Part shown: one piece after another, positions 7,232 through 15,977 of the stretch
How the letters are laid out: each line of letters opens with the position of its first letter
Numbering within the stretch: the stretch's first letter is position 1
Source: Armatimonadetes bacterium UBA5352
Lineage (GTDB): Bacteria; Armatimonadota; Zipacnadia; Zipacnadales; UBA5352
Direction of reading: 5' to 3'
Length of the DNA: 64,000 bases
NCBI GenBank assembly: GCA_002411015.1
Contig: DHPY01000098.1
Location: 1-64,000 of the forward strand
Notes under the pieces: generated by a model
What the model saw: the letters and a program-made list of their open reading frames with translations, nothing else
Database searches by the model: none
Told to the model about the DNA's origin: nothing
Made by a program: the position numbers and the translations under genes

Positions 7232-8721
7232 GCTCATCGGCCGGTGTACCGGTCGTCATGACCGCCGATCGCACCCTGATGGCCGATCACCGCACTATCT
7301 TCGGCGGCATGGTCGCGTCAAGCCAGACCACGACGGTGCCTCGCGCGCTGATGGATCGCCTGCTCGCGCCGCCCTCGAGGCTCGCGGTCGCGCCACTCGG
7401 CCTGCGCCGGATCGAGGCCGCGCTGCTGGGTGATGGCTTCTCAGAGGGCGAGATCGCGATCGCGCCGGTGGAGCGCCTCAGGGAGGTCATTGGGCCGGAG
7501 ACGCGTGTGATCGCGGTGAGCGCCGGCGAAGCCTGCGGCCTCGGGATGAACTCCACCACGATGACCGCCATCACCGGCGGCGAGATCTACCCGCGCCACC
7601 TCGTCCGCGAACTGATGGCGCAGATCGCGCACCTGCGCAGCCGCGCGCCGCATGCGAAGGTCATTTTCGGCGGCCCCGGCGCCTGGCAGTTGGTGGCCGA
7701 CGACTCCCTGCGCAGGGCGCTGGGCGTGGATCACGTCGTCTCCGGACAGGCCGAGGGCAACGCGGCAGAGGTGTTTCACGCGGCGATTGACGGCGACCCT
7801 CTGCCGACGCTGATCGAGGGCCTGCCGGTTGCCGCGAGCGCCATCCCGGCGATCCGTGGCGCATCGGCGATGGGCGTCGTTGAGCTTTCGCGCGGCTGCG
7901 GCCTCGGCTGCAACTACTGCGTGATGGGCCGCGAGCCCATGCAGGACCTGCCGGAGGAGACGATCCTCGCGGACGCCCGCACGAACGTCGCCGCGGGCCT
8001 GACGAGCATCGGCGCGATCAGCGAGGACCTGCTGCGCCACGGCGGCAGCGGGGTCAATGTGCGCCCGGAGCGGCTGATGGCGCTGCTGCGGCGGATGCGC
8101 GAGATCGAGGGCCTCGGGCTCATCCAGACCGACCACGCCAACATCATCTCGGTCGCGGGCTGGAGCGATGAGCAGCTTCGCGAGCTTCGGACGCTGATGG
8201 TGGGAGAGAGCGGAGCGCGCTACCCGTGGATGAACCTCGGCGTGGAGACGGCCGCGGGAGCGTTGCTTGCGCGGAGCGGATCGGCCAAGCTTGGCGGCGT
8301 TGCGCCCGGTGACTGGGGCGAGTTCGCAGCCGAGCAGCTTCGCCGCCTGATCCGCGCGGGGTTCGTGCCGATGGCGAGCCTGATGCTGCGCCTTCCGGGC
8401 GAGACCGAGGCCGACGTGCTGCGCACGCTGGCGTGGGTGGAGCGGATGTCAGGCGAGCCGCTGATGATCTTCCCGGTCCTGCACGCGCCGATCGACGGCA
8501 GCCCGGCCCCCACGCGCGCCGACCTCACCAGCACGCACTGGCGGCTGGTCGAGCGCTGCTACGACACGAACTTCCGCGAGGTGCCGCGCGTGTTCTTCGA
8601 TGGCCAGACAGCGACCGGTGTGCCACTCGCGAGGCGGCTGGCGATGCAGGCGCTCGGCTACGGTCAGGTCGCGCTGTGGAGTGCGCTCTTCGCATGGTGG
8701 GGAGCGCGCGCGGAGGCATGA
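7228..8721 (+). CDS. B12-binding-domain-type radical SAM protein
   Basis: The product has 497 residues. The radical SAM 4Fe-4S motif is C224-x3-C228-x2-C231 (RGCGLGCNYC). The preceding roughly 200 residues resemble the cobalamin-binding domain of class B radical SAM methylases and ring-contracting enzymes, with a strand-turn VIFGGPGAW and a following HVVSGQAEGNAAE, though the classical DxHxxG base is not obvious. Downstream, MNLGVETAAGALLARSG and MLRLPGETEADV match late radical SAM barrel strands. The family includes HpnJ/HpnP-like hopanoid modifiers, fitting a neighbour that looks like a squalene-hopene cyclase. The start is a GTG overlapping the ferredoxin stop; an ATG at 7258 is the alternative. 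The stop overlaps the cyclase start (ATGA). The substrate is unknown. Confidence 0.85.
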   Translation: MSSSAGVPVVMTADRTLMADHRTIFGGMVASSQTTTVPRALMDRLLAPPSRLAVAPLGLRRIEAALLGDGFSEGEIAIAPVERLREVIGPETRVIAVSAGEACGLGMNSTTMTAITGGEIYPRHLVRELMAQIAHLRSRAPHAKVIFGGPGAWQLVADDSLRRALGVDHVVSGQAEGNAAEVFHAAIDGDPLPTLIEGLPVAASAIPAIRGASAMGVVELSRGCGLGCNYCVMGREPMQDLPEETILADARTNVAAGLTSIGAISEDLLRHGGSGVNVRPERLMALLRRMREIEGLGLIQTDHANIISVAGWSDEQLRELRTLMVGESGARYPWMNLGVETAAGALLARSGSAKLGGVAPGDWGEFAAEQLRRLIRAGFVPMASLMLRLPGETEADVLRTLAWVERMSGEPLMIFPVLHAPIDGSPAPTRADLTSTHWRLVERCYDTNFREVPRVFFDGQTATGVPLARRLAMQALGYGQVALWSALFAWWGARAEA

Positions 8722-10466
8722 GCATCAGCCGGGACCGCCTCGACGCGGTGATCAAGCAGGCGCGCGAGACACTCCTCTCAGAGCGCGCGGCGGGTCCATA
8801 CTGGGAGGGCCACCTCTCCTCCTCGGCCGTCGCCACCGCAACGAGTGTAGTCGCCCTGACCCGTGCGAACCTCGACCAGGACCGCCCGCTGGTGCGGCGC
8901 GCTGTTATGTGGCTGGTAGCCGATCAGAACGAGGATGGCGGCTGGGGCGACAGCCCCGAGAGCCCGAGCAACGTTGCCGCCACCGCGCTCACTGTCGCCG
9001 CTTTGACGCTGGCCGACGTACCATGCGCGGATACGCTCGAGGCTGCGAGCGGGTGGATCGTCTCAAACGCGGGCGGCGGCGACGTAGTCGCGGCCGTGCG
9101 CGCCCGCTACGGCGACGATTGCACCTTTCAGGCGCCGATCCTTGCGGCCTGCGCGCTGGCGGGGCTCGTCGAGTGGCAGGACGTGCCCGGGCTGCCGCTG
9201 GAGCTTGCGGCGATGCCCCGCGGATGGCATGCGCTCCTGCGGCTGCAGGTCGTGAGCTACGCGCTCCCGGCCCTGATCGCGGTTGGTGCGCTGATCCTGA
9301 CCAAGCGTGGCGGGCCGCCCCTGCGGCGCATGATGCTCTCGCGCGCACTGCGCATGCTTCCGGCGCTGCAGCCGCCGAGCGGCGGCTTCCTGGAGGCCGC
9401 GCCGCTCACCGCTTTCGTCGCGATGAGCGTGATTGAGGTGTCCGGGCGCGATGATCCCGTCGCCGCGCGCTGCCTGCAGTTCCTGCGCGCGACCGCCCGT
9501 GAGGACGGAAGCTGGCCGATCGACACGAACCTCTCGGTCTGGGTGACGACGAACGCACTGTCGGCCCTGCGGCATTCGGGCGGCATCCCGGCGGAGATCG
9601 CCGACGGCGCCGCGGATTGGCTGCTCGGCAGGCAGCTTGCGCACGTGCACCCGTACACGAACGCTGCGCCCGGCGGCTGGCCGTGGACGCACCTGCCCGG
9701 GGGAGTGTCGGACGCCGATGACACTGCCGGCGCGATAGTTGAGATGGCGGCGGCGGGGGAGATCGGCGCGGCACGCGCGGGCATCGGCTGGCTGATCGGC
9801 CTGCAGAACTCTGACTCAGGCTGGCCGACCTTCTGCCGCGGCTGGGGGAAGCTGCCCTTTGACAGCAGTTCCCCGGATATCACCGCGCACGTTTTGCGCG
9901 CCACAGCGGCTACGGGTGCGGCGGCGAGGGGCGAAAGCGCCGAGGGCGCGATGGCCCGGCTGCTGGAGGCGAATCTCGCTGCGATGCGCGGCCGAGGATT
10001 CGGCTACCTCGCGGCCAACCAGCGCTCCGATGGCTCCTGGGTGCCGCTGTGGTTCGGCGACCAGCGCGTCGCCTCCGAGGCCAACCCGGTGCTCGGCGCC
10101 GCACGCGTGCTGGCGGCATACGCCGACTGCGATCGCGTGAACGACGCCCACGCGCAGGCCGGTGTGCAGTACCTCCTGCGCGCACAGAACGGCGACGGGG
10201 GCTGGGGCGGCGCGGCGGGCGTCGCGAGCACGGTGGAGCAGACCGCGCTCGCCGTGAGCGCGCTCAGTCGCTTCGCAGGCGACGCGGAGGCACTGAGCGC
10301 AGTGGAGCGCGGAGCGCTGTGGCTGATCGAGCGGGTGGAGAGTGGCGACTGGCTGGAGCCTGAACCGATCGGCCTGTACTTCGCGAGCCTGTGGTATACT
10401 GAGGCGCTGTATCCAGTGGCGTGGACTGTGGAGGCGCTTGGTCGCGCCCGAGAGGTCCTGATGTAA
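8718..10466 (+). CDS. Squalene-hopene-cyclase-like class II terpene cyclase
   Basis: The product has 582 residues from the ATG overlapping the radical SAM stop codon. The sequence is full of QW-type repeats (NEDGGWGDSP, EDGSWPID, SDSGWPTF, SDGSWVPLW, GDGGWGG) that build alpha/alpha barrels. At residues 332-337 it reads DADDTA, preceded about 20 residues earlier by PGGWPW. This matches the DxDDTA general-acid motif and PGGW context of squalene-hopene and sporulenol cyclases. Protonation-initiated polyene cyclisation is therefore the expected chemistry. It is shorter than typical SHCs (about 620-720). Genes for a polyprenyl synthase and a second toroid protein follow, but no squalene synthase is visible here, so the substrate could be a polyprenyl chain rather than squalene. 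Confidence 0.87.
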   Translation: MSISRDRLDAVIKQARETLLSERAAGPYWEGHLSSSAVATATSVVALTRANLDQDRPLVRRAVMWLVADQNEDGGWGDSPESPSNVAATALTVAALTLADVPCADTLEAASGWIVSNAGGGDVVAAVRARYGDDCTFQAPILAACALAGLVEWQDVPGLPLELAAMPRGWHALLRLQVVSYALPALIAVGALILTKRGGPPLRRMMLSRALRMLPALQPPSGGFLEAAPLTAFVAMSVIEVSGRDDPVAARCLQFLRATAREDGSWPIDTNLSVWVTTNALSALRHSGGIPAEIADGAADWLLGRQLAHVHPYTNAAPGGWPWTHLPGGVSDADDTAGAIVEMAAAGEIGAARAGIGWLIGLQNSDSGWPTFCRGWGKLPFDSSSPDITAHVLRATAATGAAARGESAEGAMARLLEANLAAMRGRGFGYLAANQRSDGSWVPLWFGDQRVASEANPVLGAARVLAAYADCDRVNDAHAQAGVQYLLRAQNGDGGWGGAAGVASTVEQTALAVSALSRFAGDAEALSAVERGALWLIERVESGDWLEPEPIGLYFASLWYTEALYPVAWTVEALGRAREVLM

Positions 10467-10584
10467 CTCCAGCCACGGATGGAAACAAATGACCTGTCGT
10501 GTGTTGTACACGGACGCCCTTCGATGCCAGGTCACATGGGGATGGCGGAGCGTGAGGGCCACCAATCTGACATGGAGGACGAGA

Positions 10585-12006
10585 ATGAAGCGGACGCCCC
10601 TGTTCATGTCTCTCTGCCTCGCAATCGTAGCGGCTGCACTCGCCGCGCCCTGCCTGGCCGATGACTTCGTCGGCTGGCGGACCGATGGCACCGGCGAGTA
10701 CCCGGACGCCAATCCGGTCACGACGTGGTCGGATGAGCAGAACATCATCTGGCAGACGCCCATGCCTGCGAAGAGCAACTCTCTGCCCACGATCGTCGGC
10801 GAGTGGCTCTTCGTCTGTTCCGAGCCTGCCACCCTCATCTGCGTTCACCGCGAGAGCGGCACGGTCGCGTGGGAAATGCCTAATACCCCCGCTGACGTCG
10901 CTCCCGCTGAGGAAGTTGCCGACATCGAGGCGAAGACTGCGGAGTTCAACCGGCTTCGCGGCGAAGTCGCCAAGGCGCAGAAGACCCTGCGCGACGTGCG
11001 CAAGCAACTTCAGGACGACCCCGAGAATGCTGAGCTCAAGCAGCAGAACCAGCAGGTGCAGGAGCAGGTGAATGCGCTCAGCGCGCAGCTCAAGCCGCTG
11101 ATCGACACCTGGTACGTCAGGCCGGTCACGCACGACTATAATGGCTACTCCAGCCCGACTCCGATTAGCGACGGAACCTACGTCTGGGCGGTCTTCGGCA
11201 ACGGGATCGCGGCCTGCTATGATCTCGAGGGCAACCGCGTCTGGGCGCGCTTTGTGGAGAAGCCAGTGAACGACTGGGGCGCGTCGAATACTCCGGTGCT
11301 GGCCGACGGCAAGCTGATTCTGCACATCAACCAGATGCGGGCGCTCGATCCGATGACCGGCGAGGAGATCTGGAGCCAGCCCGATGCGCGCTGGAACTGG
11401 GGCACCTCGTGGGTGCACTACTACGGAGATCTTCCGGTCATCTTCACCAGCAGCGGCGATGCCGTCCGCGCCACCGACGGAGTGATCCTCGCCTCGGGCC
11501 TCGGGAAGCTCCAGTGGGGCTCCGGGCCGATGGTCGAGGACGGCGTCCTCTACTACATAGACAGCCAGCCCAACGGCTACACCTCCCGCGCGCTGCGCCT
11601 GCCGGAGACGCTCGACGAGCCCTATGCGCCGGAGTTGATCTGGGAGATCACGCCGAAGCAGGATCGCTACTACGCCTCGCCTGTCATCAAGGACGGGCTG
11701 ATCTACGCGATCACCCAGGGCAACGTGCTCACGTGCCTCGACGCGGCGACGGGCGAGACCGTTTACGAGCAGACGCTCGATCTCGGCAAAGGCGCGATCT
11801 TCGGCAGCCTGGTGCTGGCGGGCGACTACCTGATGATCATGCAGGAGAACGGTGCGGCGATTGTCTTCCGCCCGGGCCGGGAGTATGTTGAGGTCGCGAA
11901 GAACCAGCTCAGCGACATGGTGCGCAGCACCCCGGTCTTTGATGGAGACCTTATGTACGTGCGCGGCTACGAGAACCTCTACTGCATCGGCGCAGCGGAG
12001 GGCTGA
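10585..12006 (+). CDS. Secreted PQQ-like beta-propeller protein with coiled-coil insertion
   Basis: The product has 473 residues from an ATG preceded by GGAGG 7 bp upstream. A Sec signal peptide (KRTPLFMSLCLAIVAAALA...CLA) predicts export. The body is a PQQ-like propeller (LICVHRESGTVAWE, LTCLDAATGETVYE, MYVRGYENLYCIG). Between blades, at about residues 100-160, there is a charged heptad-like helix segment (EEVADIEAKTAEFNRLRGE, then KQQNQQVQEQVNALSAQLKP). It probably makes an antiparallel coiled-coil arm, which is unusual for this fold. It sits between the cyclase and the DUF116-prenyl synthase genes, so it may act on or carry the exported lipid; this is inference. An enzymatic versus binding role cannot be decided from sequence. 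Confidence 0.85.
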   Translation: MKRTPLFMSLCLAIVAAALAAPCLADDFVGWRTDGTGEYPDANPVTTWSDEQNIIWQTPMPAKSNSLPTIVGEWLFVCSEPATLICVHRESGTVAWEMPNTPADVAPAEEVADIEAKTAEFNRLRGEVAKAQKTLRDVRKQLQDDPENAELKQQNQQVQEQVNALSAQLKPLIDTWYVRPVTHDYNGYSSPTPISDGTYVWAVFGNGIAACYDLEGNRVWARFVEKPVNDWGASNTPVLADGKLILHINQMRALDPMTGEEIWSQPDARWNWGTSWVHYYGDLPVIFTSSGDAVRATDGVILASGLGKLQWGSGPMVEDGVLYYIDSQPNGYTSRALRLPETLDEPYAPELIWEITPKQDRYYASPVIKDGLIYAITQGNVLTCLDAATGETVYEQTLDLGKGAIFGSLVLAGDYLMIMQENGAAIVFRPGREYVEVAKNQLSDMVRSTPVFDGDLMYVRGYENLYCIGAAEG

Positions 12007-12026
12007 GCCAGGAAGGACCGCCCCGC

Positions 12027-13742
12027 ATGAGCGACGATCGTGCCCCGCAGGTGGATGCGGGCGGAGCGACCAATCAGGCGCCCCAGGACGTGGCCGTCCG
12101 GACACAGATCCGGGCGGTCGCGTCCGAACTCGCCTGCGACCTCGCACGCGACACCCCTCCATCCCGCGAACACCTGGCCGAGCGCGGCCGGGCTGCTCTG
12201 AAGCGCCTCGGGCTACCGGAGGAGTTCCTCGGCTGGGCGATGGTGGCCATCAACAACGCCTTCTGGCGCGAGCAGTATGAGGCGGTACCGGTGCAGCGCC
12301 GCCTGCTGCTGCTGCCGAAGTGCCTGCGCGATCCTGCGGTGTGTCGCGCAAGCTTTGATTCAGTGGGGCTGCACTGCGCACAGTGCGGCGCGTGTCTCAT
12401 CGCGGAGCTCTCGCGAGATGCGGAGCAGACCGGCTACTCTGTGATCATCGCGGAGGGCACCTCCTCGGTCATCATGAAGGTCCTCGAGGGCGAGGCTGAT
12501 GCCATCCTCGGCGTGGCCTGCCTGCACTCGCTCGACGAATCCTTCGACGCGATCTCCGAGCTCGGTGTGCCGAACCAGGCGATCCCGCTGCTCTACGATG
12601 GCTGCGTGAGCACCGAGTGCGAGCCCGATGTGATCCGTGGACTCCTCCTGGCTGAGCGAGTATCATCCGCCGTTCGAACACGCACGGCAATCCCGCTGCT
12701 GCGCGTCACGCGCGGGGTCTTTGAGAGTGATTCACTTGATGATCTCCTCCAGCCCTTCCTGACAGACGGCGCGCTCACAGACGATGCGGTGACCGAGCCG
12801 CTGCTGGAGACTGAGGCGCTCGGGGTGGAGTGGCTGCGTCGCGGTGGAAAGCGGCTGCGGCCCTTCGTGACGGTCGCTGCCTGGGCCCTCGGACGGCACG
12901 GCCTCGACGCTCTCGCTGCCGGCGCGGACGCGCAGGCGATGCTCATCGCGCCCGTGCGCTCCCTCGCGGTGGCCATCGAGGCCCTGCACAAGGCCTCGCT
13001 CATCCACGATGATATTGCAGATGGAGACGAGTTCAGGTACGGCCGTCCGACGCTTCACGTCAGTCACGGCGTCGGCCGGGCCGTCAACGTCGGTGACTGG
13101 CTGGTCGGCCTTGGCTACAGGCTCATCGCGGCACAGGCAGAGGCGCTCGGCGCGGAGCGGGTGACGCCGATCCTCGCGCGCCTCGCGAGCGCTCAACTTG
13201 CCCTCAGCCGCGGACAGGGCGCGGAGCTTGCGTGGATCGGCCGTGAAGGCGGCCTGCGCCCGGTGGACGCGCTGCAGATCGGCGCGCTGAAGACCGCGCC
13301 GGCGTTCGAAGTTGCGCTCTTCGCGGGCCTCTGCGCGGCGGGCGCTGAGTTCGACGACCCGCTCATCCGGCGGTTCTCCACCTACCTCGGTGAGGCCTAC
13401 CAGGTGCTCAACGACCTCGAGGATTGGCGACCGGATGCCTCGAACAAGGTGGCGCTGGGGCGCGATGTGCTCACCGGCCGCCCGACGATCCTGCGCGCCT
13501 TCGCGACTGAGGCCGGCCGCTGGGACGGCCTCGCCGAGGCCGCGGAGGCCGATGATGCGCAGGCGGCGGTCATGGCCGTGCGGGCGCTGTATGAGGCCTG
13601 CGGCGCCTTCGAGCGAGCCCGGGCGCTGGTGGACGGACTGCGTGGGCGCTGCCTCTCGCTGGCCGCCGAGACGCGCCCGGAGGCGCTGGGGGAACTGCTG
13701 CGTTTTCTGACGCGCACCGTCCTGCGCGAGCGGAGGCCGTGA
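12027..13742 (+). CDS. DUF116-polyprenyl synthase fusion
   Basis: The product is a 571-residue two-domain protein. Residues about 30-225 match the cysteine-rich DUF116 family: LLLPKCLRDP with C99, then C106, C117, C120, C123, a GVAC at C165 and YDGCVSTEC at C193/C198. They probably bind an iron-sulfur cluster or metal. Residues about 235-571 are a trans-polyprenyl diphosphate synthase: GGKRLRP (273-279), first Asp-rich motif DDIAD (328-332) followed by RYGRPT, LKTAP, and second motif NDLED (462-466) with Asn in place of the first Asp. The expected reaction is chain elongation of allylic diphosphates with IPP. RBS AGGAAGGA lies 9-10 bp upstream. Both domains have their key residues. I do not know this fusion as a characterised enzyme. 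Confidence 0.88.
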   Translation: MSDDRAPQVDAGGATNQAPQDVAVRTQIRAVASELACDLARDTPPSREHLAERGRAALKRLGLPEEFLGWAMVAINNAFWREQYEAVPVQRRLLLLPKCLRDPAVCRASFDSVGLHCAQCGACLIAELSRDAEQTGYSVIIAEGTSSVIMKVLEGEADAILGVACLHSLDESFDAISELGVPNQAIPLLYDGCVSTECEPDVIRGLLLAERVSSAVRTRTAIPLLRVTRGVFESDSLDDLLQPFLTDGALTDDAVTEPLLETEALGVEWLRRGGKRLRPFVTVAAWALGRHGLDALAAGADAQAMLIAPVRSLAVAIEALHKASLIHDDIADGDEFRYGRPTLHVSHGVGRAVNVGDWLVGLGYRLIAAQAEALGAERVTPILARLASAQLALSRGQGAELAWIGREGGLRPVDALQIGALKTAPAFEVALFAGLCAAGAEFDDPLIRRFSTYLGEAYQVLNDLEDWRPDASNKVALGRDVLTGRPTILRAFATEAGRWDGLAEAAEADDAQAAVMAVRALYEACGAFERARALVDGLRGRCLSLAAETRPEALGELLRFLTRTVLRERRP

Positions 13743-13758
13743 GAGCGGGAGACTGGTG

Positions 13759-14676
13759 ATGGCCTACCTCGACCTGCTGGACAGCATCCTGCGCGGCGGG
13801 GGTCAAGGACTCGGTGCGTCCTTCCGGGAGGCGCAGGCAACCTGGATCGAGGGCCGCGAGCTCCCTGGGGGAGGTTTCGCCGGCCGCAGGGGCGATCGAG
13901 CTGACCTCTACTACACCGACTTCGCCCTACGCGCGCTCGACCTCATCGCCCCCGAATCATCTGTGTTCGCGAACACCGCCCGCCACCTGCAGTGGCACGC
14001 GCGTCCTCCCGGCGACATCACGGAGACACTCAGCCTGCTCAGTTGCGCGCGCGCTCTGCAGCGGCAGGGCGGCAGAGTCAGGGCTGATCGTCGGGCGGTG
14101 GAGCGGGCGCTTGCGGCGCAGGCGCTCCCCGGCGGCGGCTTCGGGCCCCCCGGGCAGAGCACCATCAGCGCCTACCAGACCTTCCTCGGCGTCATATGCG
14201 CGCAGATGATCGGCCATGAGGAACCATCGAGGTCGGTCGCGACGCAGATCGCTGCGCTCCAGCGCCCATCCGGAGGCTTCGCCGAGAGTTCGGCCGACGC
14301 CAGCGCGCAGACGAACGCGACCGCGGCCGCAGCGGCGGTCCTCCTGATGGACAACGGCCTGCATCAGGCTGATCTCCCCGGCGCCGGGCGCTTCCTCGTC
14401 GAGAATCAGGCTGCCGATGGCGGCCTGCGCGCGCACCCTGAGGCGCCTGCAAGCGACCTGCTCTCGAGCTTCACGGGGCTGCTCACGCTCATGCTCATCG
14501 GCGAGCCTCGTGAGCTTGACCTGCCTGCGCTTGCACGCTTCGTCCGCGGGGCTGCGAGCCCTGACGGCGGCTTCGGCGCGATGCCGGGCGACATCGGCGC
14601 GGACGTCGAGTACACTTTCTACGGCATCGCCACCCTCAGTCTCCTGCGGACGCTCCTGGACGGTGAGGGCGGATGA
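13759..14676 (+). CDS. Prenyltransferase/squalene-cyclase-repeat (alpha/alpha toroid) protein
   Basis: The product has 305 residues from ATG 13759; a GTG immediately before it is an alternative. It has repeated Gly-Gly-Phe-type toroid motifs: LPGGGFAGRRGDRADLYYTD, LPGGGFGPPG, PSGGFAESS, ADGGLRAH and DGGFGAMPGDIGADVEYTFY. This is the pattern of protein-prenyltransferase beta subunits and of single-toroid cyclase-like proteins. No DxDD acid motif is present, so it is not a class II cyclase by itself. It may bind or transfer a prenyl group, or pair with the large cyclase. It lies 16 bp after the fusion gene and overlaps the glycosyltransferase start by 4 bp, consistent with one transcript. Confidence 0.8.
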   Translation: MAYLDLLDSILRGGGQGLGASFREAQATWIEGRELPGGGFAGRRGDRADLYYTDFALRALDLIAPESSVFANTARHLQWHARPPGDITETLSLLSCARALQRQGGRVRADRRAVERALAAQALPGGGFGPPGQSTISAYQTFLGVICAQMIGHEEPSRSVATQIAALQRPSGGFAESSADASAQTNATAAAAAVLLMDNGLHQADLPGAGRFLVENQAADGGLRAHPEAPASDLLSSFTGLLTLMLIGEPRELDLPALARFVRGAASPDGGFGAMPGDIGADVEYTFYGIATLSLLRTLLDGEGG

Positions 14677-15977
14677 GGATCGTCCACCTGGCCGCCGGGG
14701 CGGCGAGCATGTACTGCGGCGCATGTGCGCGCGATGCTGCGATGGCCCGGGCGCTCATCGAGCGCGGCCACGAGGTGTCGATCGTGCCGCTCTACACGCC
14801 GTTGCGCATCGAGGCGCTCGGGGAGCTGCCGGTGACGGAGGTGCACCTCGGCGCGCTGAACGCGTACGTCCAGCAACTGACCGGCCGCAGGCTGCCCGGC
14901 CCGCTCGCTTCGTTGCTCGATCGCGAGAGCCTGCTGCGCTTCGTCTCACGCTTCGCGGTCAGCACGAAGCCCTCGCAGCTCGGGCCGATGACCGTCAGCG
15001 TGCTCGCTGGTGCGGACGGGCGGCAGCGGGCCGAGGTAGAGCGCCTCATGCAGTTCCTCGAGCGCGAGGCGAGGCCTGACGCAATCAGCATCACGAACTC
15101 GATGCTGTCGGGCGTCGTGCCGGAGATCAAGCGCCGCCTGGGACTTCCGGTGCTCTGCGAGGTCAAGGGCGAGGATGGCTTCATTGATGCCCTGCCGCAG
15201 CCCTATCGCGACCAGGCGGTCGGCCTGATGCGGCGGAACGCCGATGCGGTGGACCGCTTCATCGCGCCCACGGAGGCCTACGCGGACACCATGGCCACGT
15301 ACCTCGCCATCCCCCGCGAACGTGTCGCCGTTGTGCGCTCGATAGTGGATGCTTCGCGCTTCCGGCGCCCCGGCCCGCGGCCGCGCGAGCCGTTCACGGT
15401 CGGCTACCTCTCAGTCATCACTCCGCGCAAGGGCCTGCACCTGCTCGTCGAGGCCTTCACGAAGCTGGTGCGGGAGGGGCGTGACGTGCGGCTGCGCGTG
15501 TCCGGGCAGGTGCTTGATCGCCGCTACTGGCTCGAGGTGCGGCGCACGCTTGCGCGGAAGGTGCCTGCCGATCGCTTCGAGTACCTCGGCGGGATCGGGC
15601 TTGCTGAGAAGGTGGCGTTGCTGCATTCGCTCAGCGTCTTCTGCCAGCCATCGATCAAGCCCGAGGCGCTCGGCACCGCCTCGCTGGAGGCGCAGGCGGC
15701 GGGGGTGCCGGTGGTCGCTCCGGACGAGGGGGTCTTCCCGGAGATGCTCGGGCTGACGTGTGGCGGGCTGCTCTTCGCAGCGGACAACGCAGATGCGCTG
15801 GCTGCCGCTCTCATGCAGATGATGGACGATCCGACGAAGGCCGACGCGATGGGAGCCGGCGCGGCGGAGGCGGTGGCGCGTGAGTTCTCCGGGCCTGCCG
15901 CCGCCTCCGCGATGGAGAAGCTACTCGACAGCGTGGTCGCTCATGGAGGCGCGGAAAGTGGGGAAGACACTCTGTAA
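14673..15977 (+). CDS. GT4-family glycosyltransferase
   Basis: The product is a 434-residue GT-B enzyme. The N-terminus MRIVHLAAGA is the usual nucleotide-fold strand, but the acceptor loop carries an unusual CGACARDAAMA cysteine pair (about residues 15-18). The donor domain shows GYLSVITPRKGLHLLVEAF, then the retaining GT4 signature PEALGTASLEAQAAGVPVV (E-x7-E). The expected reaction is transfer of a sugar from a nucleotide donor. Its position at the end of the terpenoid series suggests glycosylation of the cyclised lipid, analogous to hopanoid or polyprenol glycosylation (inference). ATGA overlap with the toroid gene. The last 35 bp overlap the start of a small zinc-ribbon gene. Confidence 0.87.
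   Translation: MRIVHLAAGAASMYCGACARDAAMARALIERGHEVSIVPLYTPLRIEALGELPVTEVHLGALNAYVQQLTGRRLPGPLASLLDRESLLRFVSRFAVSTKPSQLGPMTVSVLAGADGRQRAEVERLMQFLEREARPDAISITNSMLSGVVPEIKRRLGLPVLCEVKGEDGFIDALPQPYRDQAVGLMRRNADAVDRFIAPTEAYADTMATYLAIPRERVAVVRSIVDASRFRRPGPRPREPFTVGYLSVITPRKGLHLLVEAFTKLVREGRDVRLRVSGQVLDRRYWLEVRRTLARKVPADRFEYLGGIGLAEKVALLHSLSVFCQPSIKPEALGTASLEAQAAGVPVVAPDEGVFPEMLGLTCGGLLFAADNADALAAALMQMMDDPTKADAMGAGAAEAVAREFSGPAAASAMEKLLDSVVAHGGAESGEDTL

Noticed and set aside
10264..12162. 632-residue minus-strand open frame opposite the PQQ-like and cyclase genes
   Set aside because: Antisense shadow: it spans two plus-strand genes and their spacer, with no recognisable motif.
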